From JANQTF01 sp036835375 (GTDB taxonomy: Bacteria; Bacteroidota; Bacteroidia; J057), in NCBI GenBank assembly GCA_036835375.1, contig DAITMB010000174.1, positions 1 to 8,043 on the forward strand: DNA of 8,043 nucleotides, in the 5' to 3' direction. Position numbers and translations under genes: made by a program. A model generated the notes under the pieces. That model did no database searches, was not told where the DNA came from, and worked only from the letters and a program-made list of their open reading frames with translations. Shown here in pieces: positions 1 to 6,445 of this stretch (its first letter is position 1; every line of letters starts with the position of its first letter).

Positions 1-56
1 CAACTCCCAACTCCCAACTCCCAACTCCCAACTCCCAACTCTCAACTCCCAACTCT
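1..56. repeat. Heptanucleotide tandem repeat, CAACTCC x 8
   Basis: Eight head-to-tail 7-bp units fill the left edge. Six are CAACTCC, and units six and eight are CAACTCT. A degenerate continuation (CCAACGCTCCC) runs to about base 67. The array may begin left of the window, so the true copy number is unknown. No reading frame of the repeat contains a stop. Because 7 is not a multiple of 3, three units encode a seven-residue period, and a change of one unit shifts the downstream frame. Short heptanucleotide arrays of this kind are known in cyanobacteria and also occur in Bacteroidota genomes. The spacing is far too short and uniform for CRISPR. Confidence 0.95.
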
Positions 57-191
57 CCAACGCTCCCACCAGCGGACCTACGCTTTGGGTTCGTGGCCAA
101 AGTTTTGGGGTGGATGATTCCTTTTGTGGGCTTCCCTTATTACCTTCATGATCGGAAGATGGGAGGATCTATTCCCGTTTTTGATTCTTAA
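3..191 (+). CDS. 3' end of an unidentified gene, with a repeat-encoded linker and hydrophobic tail
   Basis: One frame is open from the left edge to a TAA at 189-191, with its start outside the window. The repeat is read as a TPNSQLP heptapeptide period (about residues 1-18). It is followed by a non-repetitive tail of about 43 residues containing LRFGFVAKVLGWMIPFVGF, then PYYLHDRK and a C-terminus PVFDS. The tail has ordinary codon use and an amphipathic-to-hydrophobic composition that looks like real protein, perhaps a membrane-proximal segment. The stop lies 11 bp before the cyclase start, so the two could be co-transcribed. The two other forward frames meet stops at 115-117 and 149-151. I do not recognise the family. 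The alternative is a chance open frame in intergenic DNA, which is possible at this length. Confidence 0.45.
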   Translation, partial: TPNSQLPTPNSQLSTPNSPTLPPADLRFGFVAKVLGWMIPFVGFPYYLHDRKMGGSIPVFDS

Positions 192-202
192 CGCCCCAAG
201 TC

Positions 203-2755
203 ATGTCCACCCGCCGCCTCGCTGCCATCATGTTCACTGACATTGCCGGATATACCGCGATGATGCAGGAAAATGAAGCCAAAGCCATTATCATTCGTGC
301 CAGACACCGCGAGGTTTTTGAGCGGCAACACCGAGCACATCGCGGTCAGATCGTGCAATATTATGGCGACGGCACGCTGAGTGTGTTTGACTCGGCGATT
401 GATGCGGCGGCATGTGCGGTGGCGATGCAGGCAGAATTCAGGGAGACACCTTCGGTGCCGCTTCGCATTGGGATTCACACCGGAGACATTTTGGTGTCTG
501 AGACTGAGGTGATCGGCGATGGGGTAAATCTGGCATCCCGGGTGGAATCGCTGGCAGTGCCCGGTTCGGTGCTAGTGTCGGAAAGTGTGTATGACAACTT
601 GAAAAACCAGGATGGATTTTCGGGCAAATCACTCGGCGTTTTCACCTTCAAAAATGTATCTAAGCCCGTAGAAGTGTTTGCACTTGAAGCTCCTGGTCTC
701 ACAATGCCTGAGGTGCGGAGTCTCACAGGCAAATTTCTCAAGCGCGAAAGTCGCGACAAGGACTGGTTTCAGCGAATGCCGATTTGGGCGAAATATGTCG
801 CTGGATTCGTCGTGTTTCTCCTGCTGGCTCCTTTCATTTACTCACCCTTCATCAGCCTGTTCGACGCGGGTGCTAAGCCCAATATGGTGTCTTTTGTGGA
901 CGAAAATGGGAATACTTTCCTCCGCCAGGTGATTCCTTCAGACCTCCGCAAAAGTGTCTATCTCCATGCGTTTCAAAACCAGGGCCAAGACAGCACGATT
1001 GATTGGATGCGCGTCGGGATTCCGCTGGCACTGGACATGGATTTTGATCAGGATCCCTACATTTTCAACATGTTTCAGCCGCAGGATGCGAATGGGTCTC
1101 TCAAAGATGCATTGGAAAATGCCAAGCGGGAAGGGTGCTCATTTGTGCTCAATGGCGATTTTTCGCAAGAAAACGGCATGTATCAAATCGATCTGGCGCT
1201 GCTCACTGTGCCATCAGGTCAGCCCCACGCCAAGCGATCGCTCCAAGGGCCAGCATTGCTTCCGCTGCTGGATGAAGTGAGCTTTGCCGCCAAGGAGATG
1301 ATTGGGATTCCACAAGAACACCTGCGGGACTTTGTTGACCTACCGCTCACGGCCATGCTCACGTCCTCTCCCCTCGCATATCAAAAATTTTCTGAAGGTG
1401 TGATCGGATTGATAAGCCAAGATCTAGCATTTTTTACCCGTTTTGAAGAAGCGATCGCGTTAGATTCTACCTTTTCTTGGGCCTCCTACAGTTATGCCCG
1501 AACGCTGTATTTCTATCAGCGGAGCGAAGAAGTGCAGAAAAAGTTCATCGACAAGGCGATGCGAACGAGCGACCGATTGCCCGACATGTTTGAGATGATG
1601 GTCAAGCAACTCCACTACCGCATCAATGACATGCCCGAAAAAGCGCTGGAGCTTTCACAACTCATGGTGGAGATAGATCCTGATAAGGCGAGCAATTGGA
1701 CATCGTTGATCAGTGAAAGCTTTTTGCAAGAAGATTTTGAGCTGTGCTTGGACGCCATTGAGAAATATCGGAAGCTTCGAGGCGATAACGATTTTCAAGC
1801 GTTGACGGAAGCTCAGTGCCATTTGTGGCTGGGCGATGCGGACAAAGGGCTCAAAGCCATCGAAAACTATATGCGCCTCAATCCAAGAGATCAAGAGGGC
1901 TTGATGATTCAGGGACAGTTATTGCTGGTCGAGGAAGAGCCAGAAGAGGCCAAGGAGGTCTTTAAGAAGGGAAGTTTGTTTTATCCTGCTCATGAACCCT
2001 TCGAGTTGCTGATCCGACACTGTGACCACGTCATGGCGCATGGGGCGCTTTCAGAAGGGGAGCTGCAGGACTATGTCGGGGAGTATTGGATCGCTGACAT
2101 GCCTGCCTTTGGCATGAATATCAGCTCCCAGCTGGGTTATTTGGTATTTCAGGCGGGAGATCAATCCAAGCTGTTGATGTTTCCTTATGACAAAGAAGAT
2201 CGCTATGCCATGAGCTTTACGGCCAAAGCGAAATTTTCAAGAGATTCTGCCTCACAGGAAGTCACGAAGATGTTCTTCGAACAAAAGGGAAGTCGCGGAT
2301 TCTTTGCCTTGCGAGTAGATGACTTCACGAAAAAGGCTCACAGATTAATTAAGTCTGGCGACCTCGACGAAGCCATCGTTCCCCTGGATTCCGCCATTGC
2401 CCGCCATCCCTCCTGGAAATTTCTCCAGCCGCTCCGCGCTCATCTGGACTATATTTCCACGGATTCTTACAAAAAAAGTGTAGCGCAATATCAGTCAGTC
2501 GCTGGCATCTATCAACTCCGGAGCCAAAACCTCCTTATTGAGCATCGGGAAAATAATTTATACCTGTCCTCAACCTCCGAAAGCTATGGCATGGCGGCGC
2601 ATAAACTTCTGGAATTCAAGCCGGACCATTTCGTGACCCTGGACAACCTCAACACGTACCTTGTCATCGAGCGAGGACCCCGAGGCGGAGTCGAGCGCTT
2701 GGTGTACCGATTTCATGATTCTGATGAGTATGTGGAAGCCGAGCGGGTGAAATAG
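203..2755 (+). CDS. Membrane-anchored class III adenylate/guanylate cyclase with TolB-like region, TPRs and two beta-rich C-terminal domains
   Basis: This 850-residue protein probably makes cAMP or cGMP from the nucleoside triphosphate in the cytoplasm. The class III cyclase domain covers residues 1-165. Metal-binding Asp13 lies in FTDIAGYT and Asp56 in YYGDGTLS, and the transition-state pair Asn109 and Arg113 lies in VNLASR, so the catalytic core looks intact. The positions that usually select the base are Gln52 (normally Lys in adenylate or Glu in guanylate cyclases) and Glu102, so the substrate cannot be assigned by rule. A Lys/Arg-rich linker precedes a single membrane span at about 194-216, which places the rest outside the cytoplasm. 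Residues about 237-370 resemble the TolB-like region of other TPR cyclases (GCSFVLNGDFSQENG). TPR-like helices follow at 390-600 and 703-750. Two similar beta-rich domains (DUF3471-like) occupy about 620-703 and 760-840. The ATG at 203 is the first after an in-frame stop at 182-184, and no Shine-Dalgarno sequence is visible. The cyclase call is firm; the roles of the sensor region are inferred. Confidence 0.93.
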   Translation: MSTRRLAAIMFTDIAGYTAMMQENEAKAIIIRARHREVFERQHRAHRGQIVQYYGDGTLSVFDSAIDAAACAVAMQAEFRETPSVPLRIGIHTGDILVSETEVIGDGVNLASRVESLAVPGSVLVSESVYDNLKNQDGFSGKSLGVFTFKNVSKPVEVFALEAPGLTMPEVRSLTGKFLKRESRDKDWFQRMPIWAKYVAGFVVFLLLAPFIYSPFISLFDAGAKPNMVSFVDENGNTFLRQVIPSDLRKSVYLHAFQNQGQDSTIDWMRVGIPLALDMDFDQDPYIFNMFQPQDANGSLKDALENAKREGCSFVLNGDFSQENGMYQIDLALLTVPSGQPHAKRSLQGPALLPLLDEVSFAAKEMIGIPQEHLRDFVDLPLTAMLTSSPLAYQKFSEGVIGLISQDLAFFTRFEEAIALDSTFSWASYSYARTLYFYQRSEEVQKKFIDKAMRTSDRLPDMFEMMVKQLHYRINDMPEKALELSQLMVEIDPDKASNWTSLISESFLQEDFELCLDAIEKYRKLRGDNDFQALTEAQCHLWLGDADKGLKAIENYMRLNPRDQEGLMIQGQLLLVEEEPEEAKEVFKKGSLFYPAHEPFELLIRHCDHVMAHGALSEGELQDYVGEYWIADMPAFGMNISSQLGYLVFQAGDQSKLLMFPYDKEDRYAMSFTAKAKFSRDSASQEVTKMFFEQKGSRGFFALRVDDFTKKAHRLIKSGDLDEAIVPLDSAIARHPSWKFLQPLRAHLDYISTDSYKKSVAQYQSVAGIYQLRSQNLLIEHRENNLYLSSTSESYGMAAHKLLEFKPDHFVTLDNLNTYLVIERGPRGGVERLVYRFHDSDEYVEAERVK

Positions 2756-2790
2756 TGGGGTAGGATCAAAACTTTGATAACCTGTTGAGA
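2756..2790. other. Short convergent intergenic gap with a 10-bp direct repeat and a small dyad
   Basis: The cyclase and the MBOAT gene converge here, stop to stop, 35 bp apart. GATCAAAACT occurs at 2764-2773 and again at 2789-2798, the second copy running into the MBOAT stop codon and last residues. The first copy is part of the dyad ATCAAA-AC-TTTGAT at 2765-2778. The dyad is A/T-rich and lacks the G/C stem of a classical intrinsic terminator, so I do not call it one. It may be a weak bidirectional signal or chance. Confidence 0.5.
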
Positions 2791-4647
2791 TCAAAACTGA
2801 AAGTAGATAAAGGGCATGCCACCGTTGAACGTCTGGCTTTGCAAGACGAGATACATCACGAAGGCCATCACAGCTGACTGGGCGAGCACGGGGATGCGGG
2901 CAAAGGTGATTTCAACCCGGCGATCAATTTCTGCGGGGATGAAGTGCAGGATGTATCCCAGCAACATGAGGAGAAAAATATGACTATAAGTCGAAAGGAC
3001 TTGTCCTGCGACTTCTGGATGAAAATTATACCAAATGTTGCGAATCATATCATGGGCTTTTTCAAGGCTTTCGGCCCGAAAATAAATCCAGGTGAGGCAC
3101 ACAAAGTGAAAGGTAAACACGAGGCCCACTATGTGCCCAATGGCCTGGGTGGCGAGCCACACCCAGCCGTGCATGTACCAGCGCATGCGCACGAGCCATT
3201 CTTGTAGCCCCGTAGCCTGGCCCTGGCCTTCTTGTGAAGCCACCACAGTCTGGTCCAGCCGATCAAACCACGCGCTGAGCTTGCGCCGCACCCAGTGCCG
3301 GGTGTCGGTGAGCATACGATCCAAGGCCAGCATGACCCCGTGCATGGCCCCCCAGATCACAAATCGCCAGCTGGCTCCGTGCCACAATCCTCCAAGAATC
3401 ATCGTCAGGAGGAGATTCACATAGGTGCGGATTTTCGACTTTCGATTGCCACCCAACGACACATACAGGTAGTCTCGCAGCCAGGTGCTGAGGGAGATGT
3501 GCCAGCGCCGCCAAAAGTCGCGTACACTGGCTGACTGATAAGGTGCCATGAAATTGATGGGAAGCTGATAGCCGAGCAGCAAACCAATGCCAATCGCAAT
3601 GTCGGAGTATCCCGAGAAATCACAATAAATCTGTAGCGCGTAGCCATACACGGCCATCAGATTTTCGAAGCCTGTGTAGAGCGCTGGTTCTTCAAACACT
3701 TGATCGCTGAATCCATTGGCGATGAAGTCGGAGATGACGGCTTTTTTGAACAAGCCGATGCAAATCAAAAACAAGCCGCGCCCAAGGTCTTCCTGAGTCA
3801 CCCGGATGTTGCCGCGGATCTGTGGCAAAAACTGGGAAGCCCGCACAATGGGTCCTGCCACGAGTTGCGGGAAAAAACTCACAAAAAATCCAAAATCCAG
3901 CAGCCGCACCAAGGGCTCCAGCTTTCCACGGTAGATGTCGATGGTGTAGGACATCGTCTGGAAGGTGAAAAAGGAGATTCCCACAGGCAAGGCAATGTCC
4001 CACAGCGAAAGCGACCCGTTGGTGAGGTCATTGATACTCCCGATGAGAAAGTTGGTGTATTTGTAAAAAGCCAGCAACCCGAGGTTGATCACCACGCTGA
4101 AAATCAGAAAGAGGCGTTGCCGACCGAATTCGCGGTAGGGTGCTACGATCCAGTACGTGCCGCGATCGAGGCCCGTGAGCACGAGTTCACCGAAGAGGCG
4201 GAGTGGATTGGTGAAGTAGCGTGCTACGCCCTTCGTCGGAAACACAGTTTCCACCGCGCCATTGGTCGTGTAGCTGTAGCTCGCCAAGCGATACAAGTCC
4301 ACCACCCGGCGTGTCTTGCCAAAGATCTTCACTTCTCGATATGGCACTTCCTCCAGCTGGTAAGCATAGATCATGATCCCCAGCAAGTAGTCGATGACGG
4401 TAGAGAGGATCAGCAGCAGGAAATGCAGGCCGTCGCTTTTGTAATAAAAAAACAGCGAAAAGGCCAATATGTAGATGACCCGCAGCGGCTTTCGATCCGC
4501 CAACAGCAGATAGCCACCCAAAAACAGCACGAAGAGCACCAGAAAATCCCACGTAGGAAACAGCAGCGGCTGCGCCTTGTCAAAGACGAACAACCTTCGC
4601 AGCAACGTTCCCCAGTTATCTGGATGTATAAGCCAAGTATCTCCCAT
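2791..4647 (-). CDS. MBOAT-family membrane O-acyltransferase (AlgI/DltB/PatA type)
   Basis: This 618-residue polytopic inner-membrane protein probably passes acyl groups, typically acetyl, across the membrane to a periplasmic partner that modifies a glycan. The family core is clear. LPVGISFFTFQTMSYTID lies at 220-237, FFPQLVAGPIVR at 258-269, CDFSGYSDIAIGIG at 342-355 and RDFWRRWHISLSTWLRDY at 376-393 (His383). LWHGASWRFVIWGAMHG at 421-437 carries the expected catalytic His423. Roughly ten to twelve hydrophobic segments are visible, beginning at about 32. The protein is longer than the usual 450-520 residues. Part of the excess is a hydrophilic stretch at about 96-178 between the early membrane spans and the RLFLIFSVVINLG segment. 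Its ATG lies inside the last codons of the SGNH gene (32-bp overlap, different frame), with GGAGG three bases before the ATG. This suggests translational coupling, although the GGAGG also encodes SGNH residues. The substrate is not deducible, so I give no alg, dlt or pat symbol. Confidence 0.93.
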   Translation of the reverse strand: MGDTWLIHPDNWGTLLRRLFVFDKAQPLLFPTWDFLVLFVLFLGGYLLLADRKPLRVIYILAFSLFFYYKSDGLHFLLLILSTVIDYLLGIMIYAYQLEEVPYREVKIFGKTRRVVDLYRLASYSYTTNGAVETVFPTKGVARYFTNPLRLFGELVLTGLDRGTYWIVAPYREFGRQRLFLIFSVVINLGLLAFYKYTNFLIGSINDLTNGSLSLWDIALPVGISFFTFQTMSYTIDIYRGKLEPLVRLLDFGFFVSFFPQLVAGPIVRASQFLPQIRGNIRVTQEDLGRGLFLICIGLFKKAVISDFIANGFSDQVFEEPALYTGFENLMAVYGYALQIYCDFSGYSDIAIGIGLLLGYQLPINFMAPYQSASVRDFWRRWHISLSTWLRDYLYVSLGGNRKSKIRTYVNLLLTMILGGLWHGASWRFVIWGAMHGVMLALDRMLTDTRHWVRRKLSAWFDRLDQTVVASQEGQGQATGLQEWLVRMRWYMHGWVWLATQAIGHIVGLVFTFHFVCLTWIYFRAESLEKAHDMIRNIWYNFHPEVAGQVLSTYSHIFLLMLLGYILHFIPAEIDRRVEITFARIPVLAQSAVMAFVMYLVLQSQTFNGGMPFIYFQF

Positions 4648-6115
4648 ATGCCTCCATCAAGGCCTGATACAAAAGTTTTCCCTGTAGCTCATAGCCTGCC
4701 TTCGTGAGGTGAATCCCATCTTTTTGTGCCAGACCATGAGATTGCCAAGTAAATATAGCACCACTTCCGCCCATCACGTGCTGAAAATCCCAAGCAGCGT
4801 AGCCTTGGCTCAGCGCCAAATCCATGAGGGCGACACCCGCTTTCACAATGGCTGGATTGGGGTGGGACCGACCCTTGAGCGCATCTGGGGGGGTGGTGAG
4901 AAGAACGGAGCTGGTCGGAGAAGCCTGCTTCACCCGAGCGATCATCTGGGCAATGTCTGCCGCAAATACCTCCGGACGAAAGCCGGGTAGCGTCGCCTCA
5001 TTGGTCCCCAGCGAAATGATGACCAAGTCTGGTTGCAACGAGGCCAACTGAACCCAGAATGCCTGGGACGCCAAATAGTGGTCCACCTTGGCGCCGTTTG
5101 CGCCAATGGCATGGTAGAGCAAGCCTGGCGACATTTGTTTGTCCAGCACCATACCGTAGAGGGTCATGTGATGCTGGGCAGCCGTGGCTTGGTAGCCCGA
5201 GAGGGTCATGGTGTTCACGGCATAGGGCAGGCGGACCCGGCTCACATAGGGGCCATACAGGGGCGACATTAACTCTAAATCGACTTCTCCTCCGCCAGAA
5301 CGAGAGAGCATCTGAGGACTCATTTCTACCGTAGGCGCACTCACAATCAGGGTTGTCCCAATAAATATGCGGCTGTCCGGCAAGTTGTTCCACCTCATGA
5401 GGTCCTCAATGCTGCAATGATATCGCCGGGCGAGATGCGCCAGGTTGTCGCCGTTCACAATGTGATGTCGTAGGACAGCGTGCTGGCCCGGTGCAGGCGC
5501 TTGCTGCGGTGCGCGCAGTGGGACCTGGGATTCTCCGAGTCGGGCACTGAATACACCTTCGCCTTTTTCTGTGAAGAGCGTAACCCGGTCAAATGAATAG
5601 TCTAGCCCAGCGTTGTTGGGGAGAATCGAGAGCGAAAGCTCATAGCCGGGAGAAGCGGTCTGGAGACTGAATCCGCTGATGCCCACGGGCGAATGATGCT
5701 GCCCCGAGGAGATCCGTCGCGATTGCCAGGTGACATTGCTGGAGGAGCGAATGTCTTGCGGGGCGTTGGTGTTCGCCTGCCGATAAGGAAAGACCAGCCC
5801 CCGACCTGCATTCCCAAAAAACTGCTGAAGACTCATGCGCACGGTCCCCGAAAACCAGTCGGCCTGAATATGGGAGTCCCCGATGTGAACCACCGTGACC
5901 CGATCCTTTCGCTGCGCTTCCAGATCAGAGAGGCACTGGAAAAAGTACGCCATTCCCTCTTGCGCATTCCACACGGTGTTCAGATTGCGATGCACAGGAA
6001 ACGCCTGTCCCGAAGGGGGGACTTGCTGCACTTGTGACGCCAGACGCCCACCTCCCATCGTCAGAAATATCAGGCAAATCAAAGACAAGAAGAACGGCGG
6101 TACAGCTCGGTGCAT
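4616..6115 (-). CDS. Secreted SGNH/GDSL hydrolase-fold protein with internal LysM module; likely glycan O-acetyltransferase or O-acetylesterase
   Basis: Counting from the ATG at 6115 (499 residues), a signal peptide covers about 1-27 (MHRAVPPFFLSLICLIFL then ASQ) with no lipobox, so export to the periplasm or beyond is expected. Block I is GDSH at 79-82 (nucleophile Ser81) in VVHIGDSHIQADWFSG. Block II is AIGANGAK with Gly338, block III is GTNE at 370-373, and block V is DGIH at 466-469 (Asp466, His469), which completes the Ser-Asp-His triad. Between blocks I and II lies a beta-rich region of about 250 residues. It contains a LysM module at about 216-260 (HHIVNGDNLAHLARRYHCSI through RIFIGTTLIVS). 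LysM usually binds GlcNAc-containing glycans such as peptidoglycan. The gene is upstream of, and overlaps, the MBOAT gene, as in known acyl-transfer pairs. I prefer 6115 to the in-frame ATG at 6160 because it gives a normal signal-peptide n-region and a promoter-like box ends only five bases before 6160. Esterase and transferase activities cannot be told apart from sequence. Confidence 0.9.
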   Translation of the reverse strand: MHRAVPPFFLSLICLIFLTMGGGRLASQVQQVPPSGQAFPVHRNLNTVWNAQEGMAYFFQCLSDLEAQRKDRVTVVHIGDSHIQADWFSGTVRMSLQQFFGNAGRGLVFPYRQANTNAPQDIRSSSNVTWQSRRISSGQHHSPVGISGFSLQTASPGYELSLSILPNNAGLDYSFDRVTLFTEKGEGVFSARLGESQVPLRAPQQAPAPGQHAVLRHHIVNGDNLAHLARRYHCSIEDLMRWNNLPDSRIFIGTTLIVSAPTVEMSPQMLSRSGGGEVDLELMSPLYGPYVSRVRLPYAVNTMTLSGYQATAAQHHMTLYGMVLDKQMSPGLLYHAIGANGAKVDHYLASQAFWVQLASLQPDLVIISLGTNEATLPGFRPEVFAADIAQMIARVKQASPTSSVLLTTPPDALKGRSHPNPAIVKAGVALMDLALSQGYAAWDFQHVMGGSGAIFTWQSHGLAQKDGIHLTKAGYELQGKLLYQALMEAYGRYLAYTSR

Positions 6116-6164
6116 GTGGGAAAATAAAACAGTCAACAAACCTGGGCGATCACAGCGCATGGGT

Positions 6165-6172
6165 CAAAAATA
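6165..6172 (-). promoter_or_regulatory. Candidate Bacteroidota -7 promoter element for the SGNH-MBOAT operon
   Basis: On the minus strand the sequence TATTTTTG matches the Bacteroidota -7 consensus TAnnTTTG exactly. Transcription would start near 6156-6160 and give a leader of about 40-45 nt to the ATG at 6115. The -33 partner (TTTG) is poor: the nearest candidate is ATTG at 6196-6199, with 23 bases between the two elements. An exact 8-mer match with two free positions can arise by chance in A/T-rich DNA, so this is tentative. Confidence 0.4.
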
Positions 6173-6260
6173 ATACCATGTATCCAAGAAATCAGCAATG
6201 GTTTCTGACTTTTGTTGCAAATGCGTGAGCGACACACAACCGGGAAAGTCCCGGGTAGGA

Positions 6261-6304
6261 GGTGCTTTGGAGGGGTGGAAAAGGCGCATTGTGAGAAAAG
6301 CACC
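6261..6304. promoter_or_regulatory. 8-bp inverted repeat with 28-bp spacer, possible operator or leader stem
   Basis: GGTGCTTT at 6261-6268 and its exact reverse complement AAAGCACC at 6297-6304 flank a purine-rich spacer. The repeat lies between the two divergent starts, so a dimeric regulator site or an RNA stem in a phosphatase leader are both conceivable. No known operator is recognised, and an 8-bp dyad at this spacing can occur by chance. Confidence 0.25.
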
Positions 6305-6445
6305 ACCAAGTGTTACAACCTCTTTCAAGCGCCAGTACAAAAAACCCTTCACCGAAGCTCCCCCAACCCTTTTGGCAACAACTTCCACATCTGTTTGGGT
6401 GCCATAGCGGAATACCCGTATTTGCCAGAGATATTTTACATAAAT

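Larger units (their letters stand above)
6116..6445. other. Divergent intergenic region between the SGNH-MBOAT operon and the phosphatase gene
   Basis: About 330 bp separates the two divergent starts and should hold both promoters. Beyond the minus-strand -7 match I see two inverted repeats. CCGGGA-AAG-TCCCGG at 6240-6254 is compact. GGTGCTTT at 6261-6268 pairs with AAAGCACC at 6297-6304 across 28 bases. The last 15 bases before the phosphatase ATG are almost pure A/T, which is usual at Bacteroidota starts. Frames open across the region on both strands give low-complexity or unconvincing protein, so I see no gene here. Confidence 0.6.

Noticed and set aside
1..67. CRISPR array
   Set aside because: Units are 7 bp, contiguous and without spacers, so this is a simple tandem repeat.
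3700..4707. A 335-codon open frame on the + strand antisense to the MBOAT gene
   Set aside because: Its protein is Gln/His/Glu-rich without domains, and it is fully explained as the shadow of the strongly supported MBOAT frame and the end of the SGNH gene.
6212..6445. N-terminal extension of the phosphatase to the ATG at 6212
   Set aside because: Histidine phosphatases of this branch start with the strand leading directly to the RHG/RHA motif. The extra 78 residues look non-coding and would use up the divergent promoter region.
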